A stretch of 64,000 nucleotides of DNA from Flavobacteriaceae bacterium PS02336 (GCA_029960065.1 JASCOF010000001.1:620001-684000); one strand, 5' to 3'; positions 1 through 9,198 are shown, counted from the first letter of the stretch. Numbers and translations are program-made. The notes: generated by a model not told the origin, from the sequence alone.

Positions 1-81
1 GTAATAAGCACTGTGACGAACATGAAAGTTTGGGTCAAGATCTGACCAGCGAAAAGATATTTCTTTTGTAAATGAAGCCAT
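1..81 (-). CDS. acyl-CoA thioesterase family protein, N-terminal fragment (partial)
   Basis: Reading the minus strand from an ATG at 81-79 gives 27 open codons that run off the window edge. The peptide contains RWSDLDPNFHVRHSAYY, which resembles the N-terminal strand and helix of 4HBT hot-dog thioesterases (YbgC-like), where an Asp in this segment is catalytic. Such enzymes hydrolyse acyl-CoA thioesters in the cytoplasm. Only the first strand is visible, so substrate and length cannot be judged. It is divergent from nothing: the next gene is also on the minus strand, upstream of it. Confidence 0.6.
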   Translation of the reverse strand, partial: MASFTKEISFRWSDLDPNFHVRHSAYY

Positions 82-178
82 TTTATAATTGTAATTTAAT
101 TTGAATCCGAAATTACGAATAAAAATAAATGGAATTTCCACGGGGCTTAAATTTCTCCAAATTGTTACTTCAAATTAT

Positions 179-964
179 TTATTTTGAAAGCAGTTTTTTA
201 ATTTCAGCTGCAATATTATCCAGATTCTCTTTTGCATTTCCTGTAGATACGAATTTGATAATTCCGTTTTGATCGATTAGAAAATTTTTAGGAATTGAAC
301 TTGTCGCATATTGATCCCATATTTTTTTGTCAGGATCGATTCCGTAATTAAAATGAAGTCCGTCTTTTTTTAATTTTGCGACTTTTTTCGCAACCAGATT
401 TTCGGTTTCTCCACTTGAAATAGCTAAGAATACGAAATTATCATTTTTAAATGGCTCAAGAATTTTTTCTGGAATATCATAAAATTCCATTAAGCATGGA
501 GCGCACCAAGTAGCCCAAAAATTAACCAGAACAACTTTGCCTTTTAAATTAGAAAGTTTTACTTCTTTACCGTCGATTAATTTTAAAGTAAAATCACTTG
601 CTTTGTCGTTTATATTTAGAATATATTCTTTTGGTTCTGTTTGGATTACTGTCTCATTTGCTGCTACAGTTCTTTTTTTGTCATTTTCAATTTTTTCTTG
701 TTCCGAAAAAATTTCGATTACCGTGACAAATTCTCTGTCTCCAATTTTATCTCCGAATTTCTTAGCTAATTCATTTCTTTTTTCTTCAGAAATTCCTTTG
801 CTCATCGATTTAATATAGCCTTCCTGACCGTATTTCTCTACTTGCTCCATTGAAGCAATTTCATCGTTGATTAGAATAACATACTCCGGTTTTTTTACTG
901 ATTGGGTTTGCGCGTAAAAAGAGAGCGTAAATAATAAAAGTGTAAAACAGATTGATTTTTTCAT
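179..964 (-). CDS. TlpA-like exported thioredoxin-fold protein
   Basis: 261 aa. Residues 1-19 form a Sec signal peptide ending FYAQ. Residues 20-110 are a charged region of no family I recognise. From about 118 there is a TlpA/ResA-like thioredoxin domain with the redox motif WCAPC at 153-157 (Cys154 and Cys157) and a cis-Pro segment TSSIPKNFLID near the C-terminus. The family reduces disulfides of exported proteins or assists cytochrome c maturation in the periplasm. The extra N-terminal domain is typical of Bacteroidota versions. It stands alone, with a 145-bp gap to the next gene. Redox fold is clear; substrate is not. Confidence 0.85.
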   Translation of the reverse strand: MKKSICFTLLLFTLSFYAQTQSVKKPEYVILINDEIASMEQVEKYGQEGYIKSMSKGISEEKRNELAKKFGDKIGDREFVTVIEIFSEQEKIENDKKRTVAANETVIQTEPKEYILNINDKASDFTLKLIDGKEVKLSNLKGKVVLVNFWATWCAPCLMEFYDIPEKILEPFKNDNFVFLAISSGETENLVAKKVAKLKKDGLHFNYGIDPDKKIWDQYATSSIPKNFLIDQNGIIKFVSTGNAKENLDNIAAEIKKLLSK

Positions 965-1109
965 TTTTTTTGATTTATGATGATTTGATAAATGTAGGTT
1001 TTTTTTGTGAAAAAGTGTAGGCTACATTGTATTTAAAGTATATTTATAAAAATGTATACTTTTGATCATCAGCTTAAATGAAAAATTTTCTCAATGATAG
1101 AATGCCAAA

Positions 1110-1571
1110 TTATAATTTCATTTTCGATAATTCAACTTCCAATTTATCAAAATTCTCTTCATTCTTGTCGACCACATAAGGTTTTAGCTTTTGGCATTCT
1201 TCCTCGGTTTCAAAAAGCATTTTAAAAACCACTTTGGTTTGATTTTCTGCAATAGTTTCAAAAGTTGTAAGAATCTGAAAAAGCGGTTTCGAATGACGTT
1301 TCCAAGCAATAAGATTAGGTTTCTCTATTTTTATGAATTCGCATTCATTGGCATAATTTCCCACTTCAGGACCGTGCATAATAAAACTCCATTTACCGCC
1401 TTCGCAAAAATTAAAATCATGAAAAGTGTTGGTAAAACCTTTTGGTCCCCACCAGTTTTTTAAATGTTCAGGATCACTCCAGGCTTTAAAAACAAGTTCC
1501 TGTGGGAAATTTAAAATTCTCGTCGTAACAATTTCTGAATTGGGCGTTGTGGAAAGAATTTCTGAAGTCAT
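1110..1571 (-). CDS. SRPBCC / AHSA1-family protein
   Basis: 153 aa without a signal peptide. The N-terminal segment FPQELVFKAWSDPEHLKNWWGPKG is the hallmark start of the AHSA1 (activator of Hsp90 ATPase-like) branch of the START/Bet v1 superfamily. The rest (GKWSFIMHGPEVGNY, TTFETIAENQTKVVFKM) fits the same helix-grip fold. These small cytoplasmic proteins bind hydrophobic ligands in a cavity, and most bacterial members have no known ligand. Length is normal for the family. It lies 52 bp upstream of nothing related, so the context gives no functional hint. Confidence 0.85.
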   Translation of the reverse strand: MTSEILSTTPNSEIVTTRILNFPQELVFKAWSDPEHLKNWWGPKGFTNTFHDFNFCEGGKWSFIMHGPEVGNYANECEFIKIEKPNLIAWKRHSKPLFQILTTFETIAENQTKVVFKMLFETEEECQKLKPYVVDKNEENFDKLEVELSKMKL

Positions 1572-1623
1572 TTTTCTGAAGTTTTAAAATAAACAAAAAA
1601 TGAAAGATGATAAAGTTATGAAA

Positions 1624-2907
1624 TTAAATTTTGTTAATAGATTGGTGTTGTTCTGTTTTAGAATTTAATTTTTTGACAATCCAAGGCAGTGATAGTCCCT
1701 GTCCGATAAGCGTAAAAAGTACAACGGCCACAGAAATAAATATGATAGCATTTCTTTCGGGAAATGGAGTTCCATCTTCAAGAAATCTAGGAAGTCCAAT
1801 GGCAATGGCAAGAGATACAATACCGCGCATTCCAGACCAGCCGAGAATTATACTGTTGTTAAAGTCGAGTAGTGCATCTTCGCTGATTTTTCGTCTTCCA
1901 CCGCGGTTTTTTTGAAACGCTTTTTGGAGATTTATTTTTTGAAGAAAAATTCTAACAAATCGTATCAATAATGCAACGATAGTAATGATAAAAGCATAAC
2001 CAATATAGGGAAGAATCATATCGTCATCAATATCTTTTAATACATATCTAAAATTAAGTCCGATAAGGATAAAGATTAATCCGTTTAATAAAAAGATGAT
2101 AATATCCCACAGACTTCGAGAACTATTTTTTAAGCTTTCGGGAAATATTTTTTTGCTAAAACGTGCAATGGCTAATCCCGAAATAACGACAGCAATAACT
2201 CCAGAAACATGTAAATGTTCTGCAATCAGATAGGTTACAAAAGGCATTAACAGCATAAAGCTGATAGTAACATTAGCATTTTTATGTACTTTTTTTAAGA
2301 TCACGGACAATATTTTTGACATTACAAAACCAACTAGAAAACCTCCGCCTAATAAAAGAATAAATTGCAAGGTTGCCTGCCAGATTATAAAAGCAGATCC
2401 CATAACGGCAGCAACAGCAAATCGGTATGCTACTAAAGCTGAAGCATCATTTATTAAACTTTCGCCTTCAAGAATGGTAATTGTTTTATGCGATATTCCG
2501 AGTCCTTTTGTGATACTTACCGCGGCAACGGCATCGGTAGCAGAAAGAATGGCTCCAAGAACAAAGGCGAGTGGCCAGGTTATGTTTGGAATCATATAAT
2601 GAGCCACAACAGCAATCCAAAATGTAGTTAGAAAGACTAATGTTATGGCAAGTGTGCTTATTGTATTGATGTTGGTTTTAAAATCCTTTGGTGAGATATT
2701 AAAAGAAGCATCGTATAATAATGGAGGAAGAAACAATAGAAAAATAATTTCTGGATTGATCTCGATTTCAGTCATGGTTGGAATAAAACCAATGGCGATT
2801 CCAACAATTACAAGAAGAATAGGATAGGGAAGTTTGGCTTTATCGGCAAAGGCAGACAATCCGATAACGATGGCGAGTATAAATATAATGATGCTGTAAT
2901 TTTCCAT
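1624..2907 (-). CDS. CPA1-family Na+/H+ antiporter
   Basis: 427 aa and strongly hydrophobic, with about 12 membrane segments. The core motifs of CPA1 cation/proton exchangers are present: LSATDAVAAVS (the Asp-containing unwound helix), EGESLINDASALVAYR (the ND motif that carries cation and proton) and GWSGMRGIVSLAIA near the C-terminus. It exchanges Na+ (or K+) for H+ across the inner membrane in pH and salt homeostasis. There is no long cytosolic C-terminal regulatory domain; the protein stops about 20 residues after the last helix. It is a single gene on the minus strand. Confidence 0.9.
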   Translation of the reverse strand: MENYSIIIFILAIVIGLSAFADKAKLPYPILLVIVGIAIGFIPTMTEIEINPEIIFLLFLPPLLYDASFNISPKDFKTNINTISTLAITLVFLTTFWIAVVAHYMIPNITWPLAFVLGAILSATDAVAAVSITKGLGISHKTITILEGESLINDASALVAYRFAVAAVMGSAFIIWQATLQFILLLGGGFLVGFVMSKILSVILKKVHKNANVTISFMLLMPFVTYLIAEHLHVSGVIAVVISGLAIARFSKKIFPESLKNSSRSLWDIIIFLLNGLIFILIGLNFRYVLKDIDDDMILPYIGYAFIITIVALLIRFVRIFLQKINLQKAFQKNRGGRRKISEDALLDFNNSIILGWSGMRGIVSLAIAIGLPRFLEDGTPFPERNAIIFISVAVVLFTLIGQGLSLPWIVKKLNSKTEQHQSINKI

Positions 2908-3013
2908 TTTTTGGATTAATTTTATTCAGTTGTTTTTGGGGCAAAAGACTTACCGTTTCGTGTTGATAATTTGTATTAAGTAAATTGTACAAATTAGTGA
3001 CTATTGCATTTTT

Positions 3014-3688
3014 TTAGTAATCGTATCTATAAGTTGAATATTGATCTTTTTGAATAACCGTTCTATATTCTTTATCAAACTTGCTTTCAAGCTCTTGTTT
3101 GATTTTCTCTGACTTGTAGTTATAATGTTTCTTGTTTAAAAAACCAACTGTTCGAATTGTAGGATGTTCAAGAATCGGTTTAAGATTCCCGTCTAAAATG
3201 TTCGTATTTACAAAACGGAAGTCAATGAGATTTGGAAAATCACTTAAAAAATTAAGGTTTTCAATAGGAGCACATACATTTAAACATAAAACTTTAAGCT
3301 TTTTCAGCTTCAAAAGCTCGTTAGTAAATTTGAACTTTTTAGATTGGTTAATATGTAAAAATTCCAAATTTTTATTAACTTGGCTTAGCCCTTTGTCGTC
3401 CTGCAGTTTTGTACAGTAATGAAGTTCAAGTCTTTTGAGATTATTAAATTTTTCTATTCCTGTAAAATTTTTAACGTTTGCAGAATTTAGTTCAAGATAT
3501 AAAAGTTTGTCGTTTTCAGATAGATTGTCAAATGAGCGTAGTTTTTCTTTTAAATGCCATATAATTGCATATTCAGAGTCGTCAAAATTCTTGTTTTCAG
3601 TATGAATAGAATTTTCCTTAAAGTCTTTACTAAAGATTTTGTTTTGCTCTAATTGTTCAAGCCATATAGTGTTAAATCGCCAATCCAT
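3014..3688 (-). CDS. leucine-rich repeat-like protein of unknown function
   Basis: 224 aa, no signal peptide. The middle (about 60-175) has several irregular leucine-rich repeats, for example LKRLELHYCTKL, LEFLHINQSKKF and LKVLCLNVCAPIENLNFL. This suggests a short curved LRR scaffold for protein binding. The N-terminus (DWRFNTIWLEQLEQ) and the basic C-terminus match no domain I know. It is flanked upstream by the long dnaK leader region and downstream by the antiporter, so the context gives no clue. It has the AT-rich codon use of the surrounding core genes. Confidence 0.7.
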   Translation of the reverse strand: MDWRFNTIWLEQLEQNKIFSKDFKENSIHTENKNFDDSEYAIIWHLKEKLRSFDNLSENDKLLYLELNSANVKNFTGIEKFNNLKRLELHYCTKLQDDKGLSQVNKNLEFLHINQSKKFKFTNELLKLKKLKVLCLNVCAPIENLNFLSDFPNLIDFRFVNTNILDGNLKPILEHPTIRTVGFLNKKHYNYKSEKIKQELESKFDKEYRTVIQKDQYSTYRYDY

Positions 3689-3843
3689 TTTCTATCCTAT
3701 GTTTTTTGTTCTGGTATTAAAACTGCCAAAGTTCCGCTATTACCTCTAGTTTATTACTAAAAAAAGCTAATGTACTTAATTCAATATTTAATTAAAAATT
3801 ATTCTGATTTGGGAAGAGTAAATGTTCTGATGAAATAAATGCA

Positions 3844-3919
3844 CTAGCCCCGATAGAAGCGGCATCCTTTTGTGCCGGGGATCGGCATAAAAGATATAGC
3901 GGATAGCGGGAATAGCTCC
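3844..3919 (-). repeat. REP-like palindromic element, copy A
   Basis: A 76-bp element. On the minus strand it reads GGAGCTATTCCCGCTATCCG, then a hairpin core TCTTTTATGCCG...CGGCACAAAAGGAT, then CTTCTATCGGGGCTAG. The same order of blocks is found at 23653-23760 and 40732-40813. It lies between the LRR gene and dnaK. The core can fold into a GTGCCG/CGGCAC stem, imperfect here (ATGCCG). Confidence 0.8.
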
Positions 3920-3944
3920 CTATTTATGACATATTTATAAGTCA

Positions 3945-4054
3945 AATGCGACAGTTGTCAGGTATTTAAAATGTCATGTTGTCAGATGATTATTGTCGTG
4001 CCAATAGTATAACTGACAATTTTATTTGGTTTTTTATATTGGCACAAAGATTGA
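3945..4054 (+). promoter_or_regulatory. dnaK upstream region with TGTCA repeats, a 9-bp inverted repeat and a sigma-54-like element
   Basis: GTGCCAATA (3998-4006) and TATTGGCAC (4037-4045) are a perfect 9-bp inverted repeat with a 30-bp spacer. Around it lie GACAGTTGTCA (3950-3960), two TGTCA units in tandem (3972-3983) and CTGACAAT (4013-4020). The right arm continues as TTGGCAC-AAAGA-TTGA (4039-4054), close to the sigma-54 consensus TGGCAC-N5-TTGC but with A in place of the invariant C. A CIRCE element (TTAGCACTC...GAGTGCTAA) is not present. Regulation by heat-shock or RpoN factors is inference. Confidence 0.4.
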
Positions 4055-4104
4055 CTTATGCCACCTGAGTTATAAAATTAAATCAAAAATTAAATATATA
4101 AAAA

Positions 4105-5988
4105 ATGGGTAAAATAATCGGAATTGACTTAGGTACGACGAACTCTTGTGTTTCTGTAATGGAAGGTAACGAAGCAGTTGTTATCCCTAACGCAGAAGGA
4201 AAAAGAACTACACCATCTATCATCGCTTTTGTTGAAGGTGGAGAAATTAAAGTAGGTGATCCTGCAAAAAGACAAGCAGTAACGAATCCTACAAAAACGA
4301 TTGCTTCTATTAAACGTTTTATGGGACACACTTTTGCTGAAACTCAAGATGAGGCAAAAAGAGTTCCTTACAGTGTAGTAAAAGGGGACAACAATACGCC
4401 ACGTGTGGATATTGATGGTCGTTTATACACTGCTCAAGAATTGTCTGCAATGACACTTCAAAAAATGAAAAAAACTGCTGAAGACTATTTAGGTCAAACA
4501 GTAACTGAGGCAGTTATCACTGTTCCTGCTTACTTTAACGATGCGCAACGTCAAGCTACTAAAGAAGCTGGTGAAATCGCTGGTCTTAAAGTTATGCGTA
4601 TCATCAACGAGCCAACTGCTGCTGCACTTGCTTACGGATTAGATAAAAAAGGAACTGATCAAAAAATTGCTGTTTACGATTTAGGTGGAGGTACTTTTGA
4701 TATCTCTGTTCTTGAATTAGGAGACGGTGTATTTGAAGTATTATCTACAAATGGTGATACTCACTTAGGGGGTGATGATTTTGACCAAGTTATTATTGAC
4801 TGGTTAGCTGACGAATTCAAAACTGAAGAAGGAATTGATTTACGTTTAGATCCAATGTCATTACAGCGTTTAAAAGAAGCTGCTGAGAAAGCTAAGATTG
4901 AATTATCATCTTCTGCTGAAACAGAAATCAACTTACCATACGTAACTGCTACTGCTTCTGGACCAAAACACTTAGTTAAAAAATTATCTAGAGCTAAATT
5001 TGAGCAATTATCTGATACTTTAGTAAAACGTTCTATGGAGCCAGTTGCTAAAGCATTAAAAGATGCAGGTTTATCTACATCTGATATCGACGAAGTAATC
5101 CTTGTTGGAGGTTCTACTCGTATGCCAAGAATCGCTGACGAAGTGGAAAAATTCTTCGGTAAAAAAGCATCTAAAGGTGTTAACCCTGATGAGGTTGTTG
5201 CTATTGGAGCTGCTATTCAAGGTGGAGTTTTATCTGGAGATGTAAAAGATGTATTGTTACTTGACGTAACACCTCTTTCTTTAGGTATCGAAACTATGGG
5301 TGGTGTATTGACTAAATTAATCGAGTCTAACACAACTATCCCAACTAAAAAATCTCAAGTATTCTCTACTGCTGCTGATTCTCAACCATCTGTTGAAATC
5401 CACGTATTACAAGGAGAAAGAGCTATGGCAGCTGATAACAAAACTATCGGTCGTTTCCACTTAGATGGTATTCCACCAGCACCTAGAGGAGTTCCTCAAA
5501 TCGAAGTAACTTTCGATATCGATGCTAATGGTATCATCAAAGTTTCTGCAACTGATAAAGGAACTGGAAAATCTCACGATATCCGTATCGAAGCTTCTTC
5601 TGGATTAACAGCTGAAGAAATCGAAAAAATGAAAAAAGACGCTGAAGCTAATGCTGATGCTGACAGAATTGCAAAAGAAAGAGCTGAGAAATTGAACGAA
5701 GCTGACAGCACTATTTTCCAAACTGAAAGTCAATTGAAAGAATTGGGAGATAAATTGACAGACGATCAAAAAACAGCTATCGAATATGCTTTAACTGAAT
5801 TGAGAATGGCTCACCAATCTCAAGATCTTGATGCAATCCAAAAAGGATTAGACAATGTAAATGCAGCTTGGAAAACAGCTACAGAAGCAATGTACGCTCA
5901 AGGTGGTGAAGGACAACAAGCTGCTCCACAACAAGAGCAGTCTTCTGGAGATAACGTTGAAGACGTTGAATTCGAAGAAGTCAAATAA
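4105..5988 (+). CDS. dnaK: molecular chaperone DnaK (Hsp70)
   Basis: 627 aa, full length. The ATPase domain begins [15 protein letters not shown] (phosphate 1 loop), continues with [16 protein letters not shown] and [11 protein letters not shown], and is joined by a linker [15 protein letters not shown] to the substrate-binding domain. The C-terminus ends in the acidic [10 protein letters not shown] tail typical of bacterial DnaK. It refolds and protects proteins in the cytoplasm in an ATP cycle with DnaJ and GrpE, neither of which is adjacent. The gene has a 416-bp upstream region full of palindromes and a strong terminator 33 bp after the stop. Codons are optimised as in highly expressed flavobacterial genes. 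Confidence 0.99.
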   Translation: MGKIIGIDLGTTNSCVSVMEGNEAVVIPNAEGKRTTPSIIAFVEGGEIKVGDPAKRQAVTNPTKTIASIKRFMGHTFAETQDEAKRVPYSVVKGDNNTPRVDIDGRLYTAQELSAMTLQKMKKTAEDYLGQTVTEAVITVPAYFNDAQRQATKEAGEIAGLKVMRIINEPTAAALAYGLDKKGTDQKIAVYDLGGGTFDISVLELGDGVFEVLSTNGDTHLGGDDFDQVIIDWLADEFKTEEGIDLRLDPMSLQRLKEAAEKAKIELSSSAETEINLPYVTATASGPKHLVKKLSRAKFEQLSDTLVKRSMEPVAKALKDAGLSTSDIDEVILVGGSTRMPRIADEVEKFFGKKASKGVNPDEVVAIGAAIQGGVLSGDVKDVLLLDVTPLSLGIETMGGVLTKLIESNTTIPTKKSQVFSTAADSQPSVEIHVLQGERAMAADNKTIGRFHLDGIPPAPRGVPQIEVTFDIDANGIIKVSATDKGTGKSHDIRIEASSGLTAEEIEKMKKDAEANADADRIAKERAEKLNEADSTIFQTESQLKELGDKLTDDQKTAIEYALTELRMAHQSQDLDAIQKGLDNVNAAWKTATEAMYAQGGEGQQAAPQQEQSSGDNVEDVEFEEVK

Positions 5989-6020
5989 GTACTGATTAAT
6001 ATCAGTTAACAATAAGTGCT

Positions 6021-6058
6021 AAACCGCTGTAAACGTAAAGTTTACAGCGGTTTTTCTT
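6021..6058 (+). terminator. intrinsic terminator of dnaK
   Basis: AAACCGCTGTAAAC (6021-6034) pairs with GTTTACAGCGGTTT (6040-6053) around a 5-nt loop and is followed by a T-rich run. It lies just after the dnaK stop and before the candidate att site. Confidence 0.9.
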
Positions 6059-6107
6059 TTTTATGCATTTTTGTTTCTGCCGTTTTTTAATCGTTTTTTA
6101 TCATATA

Positions 6108-6126
6108 TTTGTACCATATTTGTACC
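6108..6126 (+). repeat. candidate attL core of a genomic island (19-bp direct repeat, left copy)
   Basis: TTTGTACCATATTTGTACC occurs here and again, identical and in the same orientation, at 45044-45062. It contains two TGTACC units separated by 5 bp. The integration gene module starts 67 bp downstream, which is the usual position of an att site next to an integrase. Confidence 0.6.
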
Positions 6127-6190
6127 GGCACTTAAAGGGGGACAAAGTGTCCCTTATGTACCCTTATGGTACCTTAATGGGAGACAAAGA
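6127..6190 (+). promoter_or_regulatory. repeat-rich segment between att core and first gene: possible recombinase or excisionase arm sites
   Basis: GGGACA-AAG-TGTCCC (6139-6153) is a perfect short palindrome. Directly after it, CCCTTATG occurs twice 10 bp apart (6151-6158 and 6161-6168), followed by the palindrome GGTACC. Dense short repeats between an att core and an int operon are typical of arm-type sites or an operator. The function is inferred from position only. Confidence 0.4.
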
Positions 6191-6192
6191 CT

Positions 6193-6747
6193 ATGAAAAG
6201 ATCTGATAAACAATGTCTTAATTGTGGGAAAGAATTCCTGCCTAAAACCGTGACTTCTGTTTACTGCTCGCATGTATGCAGTAAAAAAGCATACAAACAG
6301 AAGATGATACGGCTTAAAAAGGAAGTGGGGATCAAAGCGCTGGTAGATAAAATACCCCAGAACAGGGCATTTATTTCTGTCCCTGAAGCTGGCATGCTTT
6401 TTGGGATTGCCAAAAAGACACTCTATAGGCTTGTCGAAAAGGGAAAAATTCCTTCAGTTAATCTGGGGACTCGCCTTATAAGAATAGACCGCAGAGTTAT
6501 GGAAGAGATGTTCGGCCCTGCAAGCATCCTGCAGCAGGCTGAAAGCCCACCGAAGAAAAAATTATACAGCCTTGAAAAAGAAGACTGCTATTCGATTGGT
6601 GAAATTGCTCAGAGATTTCAGATATCTGAAGGTTCTGTCTACAGCCATATAAGGAAATATTCAATACCTACCAGGCAGATCGGAAAGCATGTATATGCTC
6701 CAAAAAGCGAAATTGATAACTTGTATAACGGAAATGATTTTATATGA
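6193..6747 (+). CDS. zinc-ribbon and double helix-turn-helix DNA-binding protein (excisionase-like)
   Basis: 184 aa. Residues 8-36 hold a four-Cys zinc-ribbon-like motif (CLNCGKEF...YCSHVCSKKAYK). Residues 58-100 and 133-177 are two MerR/excisionase-type HTH modules (FISVPEAGMLFGIAKKTLYRL and CYSIGEIAQRFQISEGSVYSH), each ending with a basic wing. Such proteins bend att DNA and control the direction of recombination, or repress the int operon. The stop overlaps the integrase start by 4 bp (ATGA), implying translational coupling. Base composition is clearly more GC-rich than dnaK. Excisionase function is inference; the DNA-binding domains are visible. Confidence 0.75.
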   Translation: MKRSDKQCLNCGKEFLPKTVTSVYCSHVCSKKAYKQKMIRLKKEVGIKALVDKIPQNRAFISVPEAGMLFGIAKKTLYRLVEKGKIPSVNLGTRLIRIDRRVMEEMFGPASILQQAESPPKKKLYSLEKEDCYSIGEIAQRFQISEGSVYSHIRKYSIPTRQIGKHVYAPKSEIDNLYNGNDFI

Positions 6748-8003
6748 AACAATTAGCAAAAACCAAGGTAACTGTGCGTCTTCGAAAAGCAGAAGACCGA
6801 GAGGAATGGTATGTCTACATAGAAAGCTATCCTGTTGAGGTTTCCGGAAAGAAAACGCCACAGAGAATCCGTGAATACTTAAACAGAACCGTAAAAACCG
6901 TGGAGTGGGATAAGCAGAGAACCGCTCGTACGGATGCGCAGGGCATAAAATCCTATAAGCCCAGACGCAGCGATAACGGAATAATAATCACCAGAAGCGA
7001 AACCGACCGCGAGATAATGCTCTATGCCGACGGAGTGCGTAAAATCAGGCAGAAAGAATATGATAATACAGATCTGTACAGTGATGCTGAGAACCTATTG
7101 GTTCAGCAGAAAGAAAAAGCAAAAGAGGATTTTATCAAATACATTGCCTCTGTGGCAGCAAAAAGGCATGCCCGAAGCTCAAAATCCATTATGATCAATT
7201 GGGAGCGGACCAGAGAGTTTTTAAAAATCTATTCCAAAGGCAGGCTGATGTTTTCCCAGATTGACGGCCGAATGGCGGAAGATTTTAAGCTGTTTCTGCT
7301 GGCTGCGCCGCTCGGAGGAGGCAAAAAAGGAATACTTTCCCGTAACACTGCAGCAAGGTATTTTTCCATATTTAAAGCCGCTTTGAAACAGGCTTTTATT
7401 GATGGATATCTAACCGTTGATTTATCTTCAAAAGTAAGAGGCATATCTGAGCAGGAATCAAGACGCGAATATCTTACCATTAAAGAATTGAACGGATTGG
7501 CCCAAACGCCCTGCGAAAAAGATGTCCTTAAAAGAGCCGCGCTTTTCTCAGCGCTTACCGGCCTGCGGCATTCCGACATTCAGAAGCTCCGCTGGAAAGA
7601 GATAAGCATGGAAGACGGCATGGCCAAACTGCATTTTACGCAGAAAAAGACAAGGGGTGTCGAATATTTGCCTATTTCTGAGCAGGCTTTAGATCTCTGC
7701 GGAGAGCCAAGGCTTCCCGGGCAGCTTGTGTTTGAGGATCTGATGGACCCGTCGTGGATTTCAAGGCCTCTGAAAAAATGGGTTGAATCTGCCGGCATTA
7801 AAAAGAACATTACCTTCCACTGCTTCCGCCATACATTTGCAACACTGCAGCTGTCCAGCGGGACAGACATTTATACGGTCAGTAAAATGCTGGGGCATAC
7901 CAACGTAAAAACTACTCAAATCTACGCTAAAGTAATAGATGAGAAGAAAAACAGAGCTTCGAAGGCAATACAATTGGAATCTTTAAAGAAAAGAGCGCAA
8001 TGA
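6744..8003 (+). CDS. tyrosine recombinase / site-specific integrase
   Basis: 419 aa with the phage integrase SAM-like core-binding domain (about 130-230) and a C-terminal catalytic domain. The catalytic residues can be seen: Arg in TGLRHSD (275), His and Arg in HCFRHTF (359 and 362), LGHTN, and the nucleophile Tyr in TTQIYAKV (394). It cuts and joins att sites through a 3'-phosphotyrosine link. It is coupled to the preceding HTH gene and overlaps the next gene by 4 bp. The nearest candidate att core is at 6108-6126. GC-rich codons mark it as foreign to the host background. Confidence 0.93.
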   Translation: MKQLAKTKVTVRLRKAEDREEWYVYIESYPVEVSGKKTPQRIREYLNRTVKTVEWDKQRTARTDAQGIKSYKPRRSDNGIIITRSETDREIMLYADGVRKIRQKEYDNTDLYSDAENLLVQQKEKAKEDFIKYIASVAAKRHARSSKSIMINWERTREFLKIYSKGRLMFSQIDGRMAEDFKLFLLAAPLGGGKKGILSRNTAARYFSIFKAALKQAFIDGYLTVDLSSKVRGISEQESRREYLTIKELNGLAQTPCEKDVLKRAALFSALTGLRHSDIQKLRWKEISMEDGMAKLHFTQKKTRGVEYLPISEQALDLCGEPRLPGQLVFEDLMDPSWISRPLKKWVESAGIKKNITFHCFRHTFATLQLSSGTDIYTVSKMLGHTNVKTTQIYAKVIDEKKNRASKAIQLESLKKRAQ

Positions 8004-8749
8004 AAATAAAGTACTTTGAATATATCACAGTTTACCTGTCTGTTTTTTTAGTCTGTGTCTTTGTCGGTGTAATTGGAAGACTGGTGCTGCTGGAAAAAGG
8101 CGCCGATGAATATACGGCCGGCGTTTTCTTTTGGATCAGCACTGGATTTGGAGTTTTAATGTTTGCAATTCTAAGTTTATTTCTAAACGATTTGGCTGAG
8201 AGATTGGTGAATTGTTTTTTGAAGGCAAAAAAAAATGAATCGCCTGAAAGTCGCATTCCAGTTGAAAACCTTGAAAAAATAGAAGAGGAGCCACAGGATG
8301 CTTTAATTAAGCGCGAAATGCCTGAAAATAAAAATGCTGTCATTGATATTCAGCAGTTAAGGGAGCAGCAGCAAAATGCAATTAAAAATCAAAAACAGGC
8401 CAGGATTGATACTGCCCTCCGTTATGCGCAGCAGGAGTTTGCGCTGTACGTGTCGGATGATGATCTGGAACAATTGGGCAGCAATATAATCATATATGCT
8501 GAAGTCCTAAATTTTGAAAAGATTAAACCGATCAAAGTAAAAGATCTGTCCAATCTGGATCTGTATCATTTTGGCTGGAATATCTGGAATTGCTTTAAAG
8601 CCAGCAGACAGGACAGAGCCGCACAATTTTTAAAGCTGACTTTTGCTGATGCTTTAAAAGATGTTGAAGAGAAAAGCATTAAAACGCATCTCAAAGATGA
8701 TGAACATAAAGGTCTTATAAAGATAATAGATGATTTTACAGATTTTTAA
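8000..8749 (+). CDS. two-pass membrane protein of unknown function in the integration module
   Basis: 249 aa. Two transmembrane helices at about 8-30 and 42-65 are followed by a long cytoplasmic part that is charged and glutamine-rich in its middle (EQQQNAIKNQKQ). The last 110 residues look like a helical globular domain (FALYVSDDDLEQLGSN, YHFGWNIWNCFKASRQDRAAQFL). I do not recognise the family. It overlaps the integrase gene by 4 bp, so it is co-translated with the mobility genes. It could be an accessory, immunity or regulatory protein of the element; nothing in the sequence decides this. Confidence 0.75.
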   Translation: MKIKYFEYITVYLSVFLVCVFVGVIGRLVLLEKGADEYTAGVFFWISTGFGVLMFAILSLFLNDLAERLVNCFLKAKKNESPESRIPVENLEKIEEEPQDALIKREMPENKNAVIDIQQLREQQQNAIKNQKQARIDTALRYAQQEFALYVSDDDLEQLGSNIIIYAEVLNFEKIKPIKVKDLSNLDLYHFGWNIWNCFKASRQDRAAQFLKLTFADALKDVEEKSIKTHLKDDEHKGLIKIIDDFTDF

Positions 8750-8856
8750 ATGCCAATAGGTATAAAGCACTGTGTTTTTCAAGTATTTTTGCTGTGAAGA
8801 AGGACACAGCAGAAACACTTTTTTCATTTGCATCATAACTGTTAAAAACGATAGCT

Positions 8857-9198
8857 ATGGATACAAATGAAATCTCTTTTGAAAACCTGCCCAAAGCAGT
8901 AGCACACTTAGTGAAAGAAATTGCCGAGATTAAACTTCTGATTCAGAATGTACAGGTGTATGAATCGAAAGAAAAAAGTATTCCTATTGGTATTGAACAA
9001 GCAAGCCGGCTAATAGGCAAAGCAAAGCCTACAATTTACGCTCTTGTAAGGCAGAGAAAAATTCCGTGCTATAAATATGGTAAAAAGCTGTATTTTTTTG
9101 AAGAAGAACTTTTAGAATGGATTTCTAAAGGGAAAAAGAAAACAATACAGGAAATTGAATCAGAAGTATTGAAGTATAATGATAATCAAAAAAAATAG
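8857..9198 (+). CDS. helix-turn-helix (excisionase-family) DNA-binding protein
   Basis: 113 aa. The N-terminal 35 residues form an amphipathic helix (LPKAVAHLVKEIAEIKLLIQNV) common in Bacteroidota mobile-element HTH proteins. Residues 45-93 are a MerR/Xis-type HTH: PIGIEQASRLIGKAKPTIYALVRQRKIPCYKYGKKLYFFEEELLEW. It probably controls or assists excision, or regulates cargo genes. A TAnnTTTG -7-like box (TATTTTTG, 8784-8791) lies 65 bp upstream without a clear -33 TTG, so it may have its own promoter. It is the last gene before the hemA-side boundary. Confidence 0.8.
   Translation: MDTNEISFENLPKAVAHLVKEIAEIKLLIQNVQVYESKEKSIPIGIEQASRLIGKAKPTIYALVRQRKIPCYKYGKKLYFFEEELLEWISKGKKKTIQEIESEVLKYNDNQKK

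Noticed and set aside
3945..4100. CIRCE/HrcA operator upstream of dnaK
   Set aside because: No TTAGCACTC-N9-GAGTGCTAA or close variant is present; the inverted repeat found has a different sequence and a 30-bp spacer.
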